Of a stretch of DNA of 64,000 nt, positions 13,753 to 24,577 are shown piece after piece. A model generated the notes under the pieces. The model had not been told where the DNA came from, made no database searches, and saw only the letters and a program-made list of their open reading frames with translations. Numbering within the stretch: the stretch's first letter is position 1; each line of letters opens with the position of its first letter. Source of the stretch: Pseudomonas cichorii (lineage in GTDB: Bacteria > Pseudomonadota > Gammaproteobacteria > Pseudomonadales > Pseudomonadaceae); contig NZ_CP074349.1 of assembly GCF_018343775.1 (NCBI RefSeq), positions 806,001-870,000 of the forward strand. Reading direction: 5' to 3'. The position numbers and the translations under genes are program-made.

Positions 13753-16117
13753 TTTTAATCTTAAGGCTTTTCAAGCTGAAGCAGCGAACACCATAGTACA
13801 ACGGTATGCGTTTTTTGCTAATCACCCCTACCGTCCGAGTAAAGGGCCTAAGCCTAGACCTTTCTTTCAAGCACTGTCTGCGTTAACAGGGGCGGGCAAG
13901 ACGCCAATTTTGGCTCAGGCAGTAACCTTGATGCGCTCGCATTTTGCATCTGAGCCAATTGTATTTTGGATGTCTAAAGCAAAGCCTGTAGTTGCTCAGA
14001 CCTATGTAAATTTCAGTGCGGGCGGAAAATACTCGGAAATCGTAGAGGGTTTTCGAGTAATCAATATTTCGCAATTAACACCCCATCATATCGAAGACTC
14101 AGCCACACCTTTGATGATCATGGCTACCACAGGACTCTTTAATAACAAAGATCAGTCTGAAGGTGCTCTGAACGTCTATAAAAAAGATGCTGATCTTTTT
14201 GGCAACTCATCGCCGTGGGAGCGGCTAATTTCGCGAGCATCTAACGGAAAACGTCGACCGCTGCTTATAGTGTATGATGAGGGGCACAATCTTTCAGAGC
14301 AGCAAACAGACATTCTCTCCGAACTGGAACCCGACGCCTACTTACTCGCTAGTGCTACTTTAAAACTGCCCAACAATTTTCACAAAGGAGTCATTCAGCC
14401 CATCAAGCTCTGGGTTGAAGAGTCAGGGGACGATCATGAACAATTTGAGAGACTCAAGTCTATAGACTCCGATGGCCAGCCGAACGCCCAGCTGTTCGTG
14501 ACGACCGCTGTTAGTAGCGAAAAAGTCGTGAGCGCTGAACTCGTCAAAAAGGCAATTCAGTTTGACGGAACCACAGGTGCGATGGAGAAGTCGTTAGATG
14601 ACCTCCATAAGCGACTATCGTCAATTGAAGCTGAAATTAACGCCAGAGGGCTGAGTTTTTCTCCAAAAGCTATCTATGTTTGTAAGACAAACATTGCTGA
14701 TGATGGAGAAAAAGATGATCATTCCAAGCCGTTTTTATTGAGAAAGGCACCGCCGATTAGGATATGGCGTTATCTCGTCGAGGAAAAAGGTATATCTCCT
14801 GAAGATATTGCAATTTATGCAAATCTGGCATTTATGGATGGAAATAAACCTGACGAAGTTAATCTCTTTTCAAAAGGCGAAAAAGACTTTGAGGATTTCC
14901 AGGCTGGCGATTTCAAGCATATAATATTTAACCTTTCTCTCCAGGAAGGCTGGGATGACCCAGGTTGCTATCTTGCCTATATCGATAAAAGTATGGGGTC
15001 CTCAATCCAGGTTGAGCAAATCATAGGCCGAGTTTTAAGGCAGTATGGAGCAAAGCACTACGATAACGCACTTCTTAACTCGGCCCATTTCTTTTTACGT
15101 GTCGATAATCAAAGTGTGTTTACCGCTTCAATTAATGCGGTAAAGGAGAAGCTGAGGGCAGAAGGTGCTCCAATTGAAATTGTTGATAATTTTGGTGGGG
15201 CAGCTGGTGCAGTTGATGATTTGCATCTGAAAGATGGTTTGGAGGTTGCTCTGCATCAGGTGCACGTCGATGCTAGTGAAGCGTGTAACCGGATCGCTGA
15301 AATCGTTGGTGATTTCCCCACCTTCACTGAAAACACCCCGGACACTCAAGGTCAAGCCCATACTGCGACCCAGATAGTTGATCTGGAGTCACTGAATAAG
15401 GATTCAAGTCTAGAGTGGATGCAAGGTGGGAATACTAATCCAGTACGCTTGCGCTGGCTTGTTAATACAGCATTAAGAGCACGTTCTACCCGGGCATTGG
15501 CTGTTACTGATCTGAAACACCCTAAGTTCGATTGTCGAGTACAAATACATAGCGCAGCTGAAAGATATGCTGAGAAGCTGGCAGCTGAAATTGTAGATGC
15601 TTATTATTCGAACTCAGAATTGGCTTACGAGAGTGGTGCTCCGTTCCAGTTTGGGGCTATTAGAGTACCTCGTAATGGCACGACCTACGTCAATTCAATT
15701 TATGAAAAATACTCAGGTTTGAATAAATTTGAGGCGCCTTTTGCAGATTCTTTAGATAAAGCAGGTTTTCCTTGGCACCGCAACTCCAGCAGCGGCGGGT
15801 TCCATATCCCTCTTCTTACGGAAGGGGATGCGGGATCATTTTATCCTGATTTTTTAGTGTGGAAGTCTGGGCTTGTCTACTGCCTTGATACTAAAGGTGG
15901 TCACCTTCTAAGTGACGCAGTTGCCAGAAAGCTATTTGACATTCAGGAAGATGGTCGCAGTAAGGTTTTAGTGCGCTTCATTACTGAGGGCAAGCAAACT
16001 GAGTTGCGCGGGAAGTGTTTAAAAGGCGGCTATACAGTTTGGAAAATGAAGTCCGGCACTCCAACGCCTATTCATGTTGCCGATCTTGATAAAGCAGTTA
16101 AAGAGTGTCTTAAATAG
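13745..16117 (+). CDS. res: Type III restriction enzyme, Res subunit (helicase-nuclease)
   Basis: 790 aa from the ATG at 13745 (GGGAG upstream, overlapping the mod stop). SF2 helicase motifs are clear: Walker A TGAGKT at 48-53, DEGH at 178-181, SAT in LASATL, and a late motif VI with QEGWDDP and QIIGRVLRQYG. Near the C-terminus YPDFLVW followed by CLDTKG forms a PD-(D/E)XK endonuclease site. It translocates or diffuses along DNA in complex with Mod and cuts when sites are unmodified, defending against phage. Full length for the family. An IS3 element lies 36 bp after its stop without damaging it. Confidence 0.92.
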   Translation: MPDFNLKAFQAEAANTIVQRYAFFANHPYRPSKGPKPRPFFQALSALTGAGKTPILAQAVTLMRSHFASEPIVFWMSKAKPVVAQTYVNFSAGGKYSEIVEGFRVINISQLTPHHIEDSATPLMIMATTGLFNNKDQSEGALNVYKKDADLFGNSSPWERLISRASNGKRRPLLIVYDEGHNLSEQQTDILSELEPDAYLLASATLKLPNNFHKGVIQPIKLWVEESGDDHEQFERLKSIDSDGQPNAQLFVTTAVSSEKVVSAELVKKAIQFDGTTGAMEKSLDDLHKRLSSIEAEINARGLSFSPKAIYVCKTNIADDGEKDDHSKPFLLRKAPPIRIWRYLVEEKGISPEDIAIYANLAFMDGNKPDEVNLFSKGEKDFEDFQAGDFKHIIFNLSLQEGWDDPGCYLAYIDKSMGSSIQVEQIIGRVLRQYGAKHYDNALLNSAHFFLRVDNQSVFTASINAVKEKLRAEGAPIEIVDNFGGAAGAVDDLHLKDGLEVALHQVHVDASEACNRIAEIVGDFPTFTENTPDTQGQAHTATQIVDLESLNKDSSLEWMQGGNTNPVRLRWLVNTALRARSTRALAVTDLKHPKFDCRVQIHSAAERYAEKLAAEIVDAYYSNSELAYESGAPFQFGAIRVPRNGTTYVNSIYEKYSGLNKFEAPFADSLDKAGFPWHRNSSSGGFHIPLLTEGDAGSFYPDFLVWKSGLVYCLDTKGGHLLSDAVARKLFDIQEDGRSKVLVRFITEGKQTELRGKCLKGGYTVWKMKSGTPTPIHVADLDKAVKECLK

Positions 16118-16215
16118 AGAGATATAATATTAGAGGCCCTTTTTCTAGGGCCTTGAATCGCCCCGGGTTTCGTAGACACCTCCATGCCTTAAAATGAGGC
16201 CAATCAGGAGGTGCC

Positions 16216-16494
16216 ATGAGCAACCCGCGTTATCCCGAAGAATTCAAAACCCAAGCGGTCAATCAAGTGACCGAAAAGAAGCTTCCCGTCGCTGACGTAG
16301 CGGCCCGTCTTGGTGTGTCGACGCATAGCCTCTATGCGTGGATAAAGCGCTACAGCAAACCTCAAGAAGAACGGCAGCAAGACGATGACCAGCACGCTGA
16401 ACTGCGTCGACTGCGAGCGGAACTCAAGCGGGTCACTGAAGAGCGAGACATCTTAAAAAAGGCCGCCGCGTACTTTGCCAAGGAGTGCGGCTGA
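16216..16494 (+). CDS. IS3-family transposase OrfA
   Basis: 92 aa. Helix-turn-helix RYPEEFKTQAVNQV, then VADVAARLGVSTHSLYAWIK, followed by a coiled coil LRRLRAELKRVTEERDIL. The slippery run AAAAAAG (about 16452-16458) near the end allows a fused OrfAB transposase. Confidence 0.9.
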   Translation: MSNPRYPEEFKTQAVNQVTEKKLPVADVAARLGVSTHSLYAWIKRYSKPQEERQQDDDQHAELRRLRAELKRVTEERDILKKAAAYFAKECG

Positions 16495-17366
16495 AGTACG
16501 CCTTTATCAAGCAGCGCGCGGGCGACTATTCCATTCGACGGCTTTGCCTGACGCTGAAAGTCCATCCCAGTGGTTATTACGCCTGGTTGTCTGAGCCGCA
16601 ATCTGCACGCGCTAAAGATGATCAGCGATTGCTGGGTTTGATTAAGCATTCATGGCTGGAGAGTGGCGGAGTGTATGGCTATCGCAAAATCCATGATGAT
16701 CTTCGCGAGGTCGGTGAAGATTGTGGTCGGCATCGTGTGGCGAGGCTGATGCGTCTTGAGGGGCTGCGCTCTCAGACAGGGTATCGACGACGCCCTGGAA
16801 AGTACGGAGGTAAGCCAGCAGTCGCCTCACCCAATTTACTGAAGCGCCAGTTCGATGTCGTAGAACCCAACAAAGTGTGGGTCACCGACATCACCTACAT
16901 TCGCACGTACGAAGGCTGGCTGTATTTGGCTGTGGTGCTGGATCTGTTTTCTCGTCAGGTCGTTGGCTGGTCAATGAAGTCGCAGATGACCAGTGATCTA
17001 GCCATTGATGCGTTATTGATGGCGGTTTGGAGGCGTAAGCCGAAACAGGAGGTGATGGTTCACTCCGACCAAGGCAGCCAGTACAGCAGCACCGATTGGC
17101 GCAGTTTTTTGAAGGCGAATAATTTGGTTGCCAGCATGAGTCGCCGAGGCAACTGTCATGACAACGCCGTAGCCGAGAGCTTTTTCCAGCTTCTAAAGCG
17201 GGAGCGTATCAAGCGGAGAATCTACACCACGCGGCAAGATGCTCGTAGCGATGTGTTCGACTACATCGAGATGTTCTACAACGCAAAACGCCGGCATGGT
17301 TTCAACAATCAGCTGTCACCGGTAGAGTTTGAAAAGCGTTACGCAATGAGCTTGCAAGGTGTCTAG
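16485..17366 (+). CDS. IS3-family transposase OrfB
   Basis: 293 aa in the frame overlapping the orfA end. HTH_21 region near YGYRKIHDDLRE; rve domain with WVTDITYI (Asp), HSDQGSQY (Asp) and the late Glu in DNAVAESFFQLLK. The DDE triad is complete and the frame intact, so the element is probably functional. The C-terminus reaches almost to the right inverted repeat. Confidence 0.92.
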   Translation: MRLKYAFIKQRAGDYSIRRLCLTLKVHPSGYYAWLSEPQSARAKDDQRLLGLIKHSWLESGGVYGYRKIHDDLREVGEDCGRHRVARLMRLEGLRSQTGYRRRPGKYGGKPAVASPNLLKRQFDVVEPNKVWVTDITYIRTYEGWLYLAVVLDLFSRQVVGWSMKSQMTSDLAIDALLMAVWRRKPKQEVMVHSDQGSQYSSTDWRSFLKANNLVASMSRRGNCHDNAVAESFFQLLKRERIKRRIYTTRQDARSDVFDYIEMFYNAKRRHGFNNQLSPVEFEKRYAMSLQGV

Positions 17367-17397
17367 AGAATCCGGGGCGATTCACCTCTCTTATAGT

Positions 17398-17463
17398 TTA
17401 ACCGCAAAAGCCTTTCTGACTTACGCCAATAGTCCAGGCACTATCTAACAATCCCGCATGTTC
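17398..17463 (-). pseudogene. 3' part of an XRE regulator gene split by IS66
   Basis: Together with 20393-20570 this makes one minus-strand reading frame. After the 8-bp duplicated target GAACATGC the frame continues GLLDSAWTIGVSQKGFCG and stops at 17398-17400. The two parts join in frame when the IS66 element and one target copy are removed. Confidence 0.7.
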
Positions 17464-17506
17464 GTAACCGTCCGGGCATCCCACCTTGCGCTGAGGTGCT
17501 AACGAT

Positions 17507-17977
17507 TTACTGATCGTCGCGATCCGACGATTCACCGGTATCGCTTACCAAAAAACCAGCTAAGTCTTCAGCAGCTTCCTCCGCCAGTAAGCCGACAACG
17601 ACTGTAATGCCTGCATCTCGTAGCATTCTTATGCCCGCTCCCGAGTTTCTCGGATCGGGATCAAGCAACCCAACAAAAACTTTATCAACCCCGCTGTGTA
17701 TCAGTGCCCGAGCGCATGACGGAGTTCGGCCATGAAAAGAGCATGGCTCAAGCGTGACAAATGCAGTCACCCCGGAGCAGTCATTCGCTAATCGGCTTAA
17801 CGCCATCGCTTCCGCGTGATAGAGCCCAGGTGCTTGTGTATGACCTTGGCTGATCACCACGTTGTCTTTTACCAGCACGCAACCTACTGGCGGGTTTGGA
17901 AGGCAGTCAGGTAAGGCTAAGCGCCCTTGGGCAAGAGCAAGCTGCATGAAATCGGCATCGGAGGTAAGACTAGGCAT
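17507..17977 (-). CDS. RibD-type cytidine/pyrimidine deaminase domain protein (IS66 passenger)
   Basis: 156 aa if it starts at ATG 17975-17977 (MPSLTSDADF); longer starts up to 18082 overlap the tnpC end. The zinc-dependent deaminase fold is complete: HAEAMAL gives the zinc His and catalytic Glu, and EPCSFHGRTPSC gives the two zinc Cys in the form typical of the RibD deaminase domain (diaminohydroxyphosphoribosylaminopyrimidine deaminase). The RibD reductase domain is absent, so this is a stand-alone deaminase, and its substrate is not certain. The gene lies inside the IS66 target duplications and on the same strand as the transposase genes, so it moves with the element. The chromosomal ribD would be elsewhere. 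Confidence 0.85.
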   Translation of the reverse strand: MPSLTSDADFMQLALAQGRLALPDCLPNPPVGCVLVKDNVVISQGHTQAPGLYHAEAMALSRLANDCSGVTAFVTLEPCSFHGRTPSCARALIHSGVDKVFVGLLDPDPRNSGAGIRMLRDAGITVVVGLLAEEAAEDLAGFLVSDTGESSDRDDQ

Positions 17978-18066
17978 ATTCGATTGGTACTCATCCTTGG
18001 TGGCCGAATCTTGGCACATTGAATTAAGTATCGCTGTACCCCTGAAACTATCTACTTGCAGCGATA

Positions 18067-19593
18067 CTACATGGGCACCCATTTATGCGGCAGCAGCTCC
18101 GAAATTGCACTTGCTCTATGCCTCGGCAGACGCACGAGAACATCTTTCATGTAGGCGTACGGATCATGCCCATTGAGTCTTGCAGACTGGATCAGACTCA
18201 TGATCGCCGCCGCCCGTTTGCCGCTTCGCAGCGACCCCGCAAACAACCAGTTCGACCTCCCAAGCGCCCATGGCCGGATCAGGTTCTCGATTTGATTGTT
18301 GTCGATGGGCACAGCACCATCTTCCAGGTAGCGCGTCAGCGCTACCCAGCGTTTGAGGCTGTAATCCAGAGCCTTGGCCGTGGCCGAACCCTCGGGCACA
18401 AGTTCACGCTGAGCCAACATCCACTCATGCAGTTTTTCAGCGATGGGCACCGCCGTTTCTTGGCGTAATCGCCAACGGCCTTCGGCGCTCATTTCCTTGG
18501 CATGTCGCTCGACTTCGTACAGCCCGCCAATCGAGTGAAGCGCCTGCTCCGCCAACTGGCTTTTATTGGCGATATGCAAGTCGAAGAACTTGCGTCGCGC
18601 ATGGGCCATGCAGCCGATTTCTGTGATGCCTTGTTCGAAGCTGGCCTTGTAGCCGGCGAAGTCGTCACAGACCAGCTTGCCGTTCCAGGTGCCCAGGAAG
18701 TTACGCGCATGTTCGCCGGCACGGCTGGGGCTGAAGTCGTAGACCACAGCTTTGAGTGCCGAAAACGGCGTAGAGCTGTAGGCCCAGACGTAAGCACGGT
18801 GGGTTTTCTTCTCGCCGGGCGCCAGCATTTGTACCGGCGTTTCATCGGCGTGAACCACGCGCTGGGCCAGCACCACTTCGCGTAGCGCATCGACCAGGGG
18901 CTGAAGCTGCACGCCGGTTTGACCCACCCATTGCGCCAGTGTCGAACGCGGGATGGCTAGGCCGGCACGGCCGAAGATCTTTTCCTGTCGATACAGCGGC
19001 AGGTGATCGGCGAACTTGGCCACCATCACGTGGGCAAGCAGGCCCGCCGTGGGGATGCCCTTGTCGATTACGTGAGGGGGCACCGGCGCCTGGATCAGTG
19101 TTTCGCACTGCCGGCAGGCCCATTTCCCACGCACGTGCTGTTCGACGGTGAACACGCCCGACGTGTAGTCCAGCTTCTCGCTGACGTCTTCGCCGATACG
19201 CTGAAGCTGGCAGCCGCAAGTACACTGAGTGTTGTCCGGCTCGTGATGGATCACGGTACGAGGGAACTGCGGCGGCAATGGCGCACGCCTGGGTTGCTGA
19301 CGTGGTTCTGCCTGTGAGGGAGCGGGATGAAGTGCTTTTAACTCGGCCTCGATGGCTTCGAGGTCGGTATTGAGCAGGTCATCGAGCAAGCTGCCTTGCG
19401 CCGGGCTGATCTGCTCGCTGCGCTTGGCAAACTTGTGGCGTTTGAGAATGGCGATTTCGTGAGTGAGTTGCTCGATGATCGTCTCATCACGATGAATCTT
19501 TCTGTCCTGGGTGTCGATCTTGGACATCAACTGCGCAGCCAGTGCGCGCAGTTGTTCAGGAGTCATTGGGTCGAGATCGGGCAAGGAAGTCAT
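18067..19593 (-). CDS. tnpC: IS66-family transposase TnpC
   Basis: 508 aa. N-terminal coiled coil (LMSKIDTQDRKIHRDETIIEQL region), a Zn-binding domain with CTCGCQL and CRQC, then the DDE_Tnp_IS66 catalytic domain with VHADETPVQ (Asp), DDFAGYKA (Asp) and the late Glu in NNQIENLIRPWALGR. Full length with no stops. It shares the operon with tnpB and tnpA. Confidence 0.93.
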   Translation of the reverse strand: MTSLPDLDPMTPEQLRALAAQLMSKIDTQDRKIHRDETIIEQLTHEIAILKRHKFAKRSEQISPAQGSLLDDLLNTDLEAIEAELKALHPAPSQAEPRQQPRRAPLPPQFPRTVIHHEPDNTQCTCGCQLQRIGEDVSEKLDYTSGVFTVEQHVRGKWACRQCETLIQAPVPPHVIDKGIPTAGLLAHVMVAKFADHLPLYRQEKIFGRAGLAIPRSTLAQWVGQTGVQLQPLVDALREVVLAQRVVHADETPVQMLAPGEKKTHRAYVWAYSSTPFSALKAVVYDFSPSRAGEHARNFLGTWNGKLVCDDFAGYKASFEQGITEIGCMAHARRKFFDLHIANKSQLAEQALHSIGGLYEVERHAKEMSAEGRWRLRQETAVPIAEKLHEWMLAQRELVPEGSATAKALDYSLKRWVALTRYLEDGAVPIDNNQIENLIRPWALGRSNWLFAGSLRSGKRAAAIMSLIQSARLNGHDPYAYMKDVLVRLPRHRASAISELLPHKWVPM

Positions 19594-19642
19594 GCCGTGG
19601 ATTTTACCAAAGCAGCCCGAGTGCTACAGCTGAAAGGAGCGT

Positions 19643-19978
19643 TTAAAGCAATGTAATTGCGCCGCCCGCACCGACTCGTTGCCAGGGTAATCCAAGTACC
19701 AGCGCCTGGAGTTGTTCGGGGTCGAGTTTGATCTCCAACCCACGATGGATGCCCGGCCAATGAAATTTTCCTTGGTTCAAACGCCGTGCCGCCAGCCAGA
19801 TACCAACGCCGTCATGCACCAGCACCTTTATGCGGTTGGCCCGGCGGTTGGCAAAGAGGTAGGCGCAGTGCGGCTTCGCCGCACCGAACACGGCAACCAC
19901 CCGGGCCAGTGCAGTGTCAGTGCCGGCCCGCATGTCCATGGGCTGGGTGGCGAGCCAGATGGAGTCGATACGAATCAT
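19643..19978 (-). CDS. tnpB: IS66-family accessory protein TnpB
   Basis: 111 aa from the ATG at 19976-19978 (MIRIDSIWLATQPMDMRAG). The family pattern PMDMRAGTDTAL, HCAYLFANRRANRIKVLVHD and GIWLAARRLNQGKF is complete. It overlaps the tnpA stop. IS66 transposition needs TnpA and TnpB besides TnpC, although their biochemical roles are unclear. Confidence 0.9.
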   Translation of the reverse strand: MIRIDSIWLATQPMDMRAGTDTALARVVAVFGAAKPHCAYLFANRRANRIKVLVHDGVGIWLAARRLNQGKFHWPGIHRGLEIKLDPEQLQALVLGLPWQRVGAGGAITLL

Positions 19979-20292
19979 TGGGCCAGGCCACGGATAAAAC
20001 ACGCGCAGCCGTCCGGATCTGAGGCTGGCCATTTTACGGTGACGGATTTATCGCCCAGAACCAGTGAGATGATCACCGTCTCTTCTGTTGCGCGCTTGGG
20101 TGCAGCTTGTACGGGGATGAAGGCCGGCAGAGTTGCGGGTGATTGATCCCGGTAAATCGGTAGCCACTTGCGGATCACGTTGGCGTTGATGCCGTGATGG
20201 ATGGCTACGCTGGAAATCGTCGCTCCAGGTTGCAGGCATTCCTGGACGACCTGGGCTTTAAATGGTTTGGGGTAAGAGCTGCGTTGGCGCAT
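19975..20292 (-). CDS. tnpA: IS66-family accessory protein TnpA (HTH)
   Basis: 105 aa. An N-terminal helix-turn-helix of the Tnp_1/IS66 type: YPKPFKAQVVQECLQPGATI, then SVAIHHGINANVIRKWLP. The C-terminus VTVKWPASDPDGCACFIRGL is typical of IS66 OrfA. Its stop overlaps the tnpB start. Confidence 0.88.
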   Translation of the reverse strand: MRQRSSYPKPFKAQVVQECLQPGATISSVAIHHGINANVIRKWLPIYRDQSPATLPAFIPVQAAPKRATEETVIISLVLGDKSVTVKWPASDPDGCACFIRGLAQ

Positions 20293-20392
20293 GGAAATCC
20301 TGGCGATAAGGGTGATCGCGTCCGCTTAAAAATGCGCGGACACCATCGCCCTAAATACTGGAGTTCGGTAGGTGTGTTCGCCATCCGCTTAC

Positions 20393-20570
20393 GCATGTTC
20401 TATCAGCTTTGATGGCTTACAGCTGAGCGCTGCCGCGATCCTTACGATATTTAAGAATGTAACATTCCGTTCACCGCGTTCGATTTTAACCATGTGCGAC
20501 CTGTCAATTTCAGCGGCATCAGCCAGCGCCTCCTGAGACAAGCCTAACCCTTTTCTGAGGGTACGCACTG
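20393..20570 (-). pseudogene. XRE-family regulator fragment (HTH part) between two IS elements
   Basis: Minus-strand frame VRTLRKGLGLSQEALADA, then DRSHMVKIERGERNVTFLNI and RIAAALSCKPSKLIEHA. This is a Cro/C1-type helix-turn-helix of the kind that controls restriction-modification and toxin genes. The 3' end is interrupted by the IS66 element (rest at 17398-17463). The 5' end is cut by the IS150-type element at 20571, so the true start is missing. It may once have been the controller of a nearby defence gene (inference). Confidence 0.75.
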
Positions 20571-20632
20571 TAGTGGTCTAATGAAACCGGACACCCATTT
20601 AGGCGAGAATGCTCGCCAGATAGAGGTGTCTG

Positions 20633-20895
20633 ATGACCAAACAACGTCGTTCCTTTTCAGCTGAATTCAAACGCGAGGCCGCAGGCCTCGTGCTCGATCA
20701 AGGCTATAGCCATATCGAAGCCAGCCGCTCGCTTGGGGTGGTCGAGTCCGCGTTGCGTCACTGGGTTAATCAACTCCTGCAGGAGCGCAACGGCGTTACT
20801 CCGCAGAGTAAGGCTCTGACGCCTGAGCAGCAGAAAATCCAGGAATTGGAAGCTCGAATCGCTCGCCTTGAGCGTGAGAAATCCATTTTAAAAAA
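20633..20895 (+). pseudogene. IS3/IS150-type OrfA, truncated by the IS110 insertion
   Basis: HTH RRSFSAEFKREAAGLVLD, then HIEASRSLGVVESALRHWV and coiled coil IQELEARIARLEREKSIL. The natural frame would continue [17 protein letters not shown], which is found on the far side of the insertion at 22253. The present frame runs into IS110 DNA and stops at 20926. Confidence 0.85.
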
Positions 20896-23152
<2,257 letters not shown>

Positions 23153-23159
23153 CCACTAC

Positions 23160-23473
23160 AAAACCAATCTTCCAGTGCCTGTCGGCGGGCGTAGGCAACT
23201 CAGTGTCGGCCACTACTAGGTCTTCGTTGATCACGAACATTGCACGGGCAATGTCGCCGACAAGGGGGGCTCGCGATAACAGTTGCGCACCCAACTGACG
23301 ACCTCATCGCTACCTGGTGTACGCTGTTCGCTCTGCACGATCTCACGCAGGGTACTCTGGCGGACGTGCTGCAGCATGGGCTCGGTACCAGGTGGGAGTT
23401 CGTTCTCGCTCAGCGATAGCCGGGCTTCCGTTACTAGCGAACAGTCCATGTAATGTGCTTCCAGCTCTTGCAT
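23160..23473 (-). pseudogene. Unrecognised gene, frameshifted at a C6 tract and truncated by the IS element
   Basis: The minus-strand frame starts MQELEAHYMDCSLVTEARLS at 23473 and reads to a run of six C (GGGGGG at 23264-23269 on the plus strand). In the present frame it ends soon after at 23231. One base shift there reopens a frame VGDIARAMFVINEDLVVADT, then ELPTPADRHWKIGF, running up to the IS150-type end at 23158. The shifted part looks as protein-like as the first part, so this was one gene. I cannot name the family. Confidence 0.5.
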
Positions 23474-23554
23474 CCGGGCTTTCGTTAGGTGTTAAACGCA
23501 GGGTACTAAGTGACTTAACGTATCAATCAGCATGAAAAGGATCGCGTACAACGT

Positions 23555-24448
23555 ATGCCAGCCAGAACTAATCACTATCAAAAACTAGTCAAAATAATTA
23601 ATAAAGAGTTAGCCTCAGCAGATGCGAAGCTGACGGAATCTGCAATGCTTTATGATTATGAAGGCAAGTGTGAGCGTGAAGTGGATATTCTAATAGAAAG
23701 CGTAATTTCTGGCTGCGAAATCAAGATAGCAGTGGAATGTACTGAACTTTCTAAGCCTGTTGGAATTAGAGCGCTCGAAAGCTTTAAAGAAAAGCACAGA
23801 AAACTTGGAATCAATAAAACTGTCGTGGTGAGCCACTCAGGATTTTCTAAGCCCGCGAAAGAGTACGCCATTGCAAATCATATTAAAACCCTAACATTCA
23901 ATGCAGCCCGATCAGAAAACTGGTCAAAACACTTCGCACCACTCAAAAAACTGGCAATGTATGGACGCAGTTATAAACTAGCCCAGCTTGCCATAGACTG
24001 CAGTGCTGAGCTTGCCAACTCCGGTTTTCAGTTCGGCTTAGACACGAAAGTGATTATAAATGGGGCGTTGATGGACGTGGGGAGTTTTGCCTCAAAAGTC
24101 TGGAGCGAAAGCAACGTTGCCCAATCTCACTTTAAAGAGTTAAGAGAGAATGAATTGGGCGGCGCCCAAGAACCCTGGGCCGAGATCACAGTAGAATTAG
24201 GCAAAAACCATACCTTTGAGGATCGTAATGGCGCGCGTATTCAACCAGACAAACTCCATATTCGTATGAACTACTCATCAAACTATAGAGAGCTCAATCC
24301 AAAGCCAGTTGAATACGATGGCAAGCAATACCTTGCAGGCGGTTTTTTCGATAAGAAAAAATCTGAATTTGCACATTTTGCACTAACTGAAAGCTCTGGA
24401 CAAATAAACGGCAGCATGGAGTTTAGCTCTAACTTAATACCTGATTGA
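23555..24448 (+). CDS. Restriction-endonuclease-like protein (Mrr/PD-(D/E)XK fold), possibly altered active site
   Basis: 297 aa, AT-rich compared with core genes, so probably acquired. Residues 34-110 look like an Mrr-type PD-(D/E)XK core: YEGKCEREVDILIE gives Asp44, IKIAVECTE gives Glu61, and the segment with SFKEKHRKLGINKTVVVSHSGFSKPA follows, as in proteins that cut or bind DNA in a modification-dependent way. In typical members the second strand reads E-x-K; here it is E-C-T, so the usual lysine is missing or is supplied by a nearby Lys (KP after SELS). The C-terminal 150 residues show no motif I know. It stands alone between IS debris in the defence island. No partner methylase is adjacent. 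Confidence 0.6.
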   Translation: MPARTNHYQKLVKIINKELASADAKLTESAMLYDYEGKCEREVDILIESVISGCEIKIAVECTELSKPVGIRALESFKEKHRKLGINKTVVVSHSGFSKPAKEYAIANHIKTLTFNAARSENWSKHFAPLKKLAMYGRSYKLAQLAIDCSAELANSGFQFGLDTKVIINGALMDVGSFASKVWSESNVAQSHFKELRENELGGAQEPWAEITVELGKNHTFEDRNGARIQPDKLHIRMNYSSNYRELNPKPVEYDGKQYLAGGFFDKKKSEFAHFALTESSGQINGSMEFSSNLIPD

Positions 24449-24577
24449 CGATGCTATTTACGTAATCTCGAGACGATTCCTTATGACTGGGGTAGAGACA
24501 GGCGTACGGTGTTCCGCAGCCGCAAGTCTTTGGTATGCGATCCATAAACCCCACCTGCCCGACAGTGGGTCAACGGT

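Larger units (their letters stand above)
16154..17384 (+). mobile_element. IS3-family insertion sequence
   Basis: A 1231-bp element. Left end TGAATCGCCCCGGGTTTCG and right end (inverted) TGAATCGCCCCGGATTCTC share an imperfect inverted repeat, and a CCT direct repeat flanks both sides. It encodes orfA and orfB in overlapping frames, with AAAAAAG near 16453 as a likely -1 frameshift site. Confidence 0.92.
17464..20392 (-). mobile_element. IS66-family element carrying a deaminase passenger gene
   Basis: A 2929-bp element bounded by a perfect 8-bp target duplication GCATGTTC (17456-17463 and 20393-20400), the duplication length typical of IS66. The ends are GTAACCGTCCGG (left) and, inverted, GTAAGCGGATGG (right), an imperfect repeat that begins GTAA as IS66 ends do. 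It contains tnpA, tnpB and tnpC and, between tnpC and the left end, a RibD-like deaminase gene that is not needed for transposition. Confidence 0.88.
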
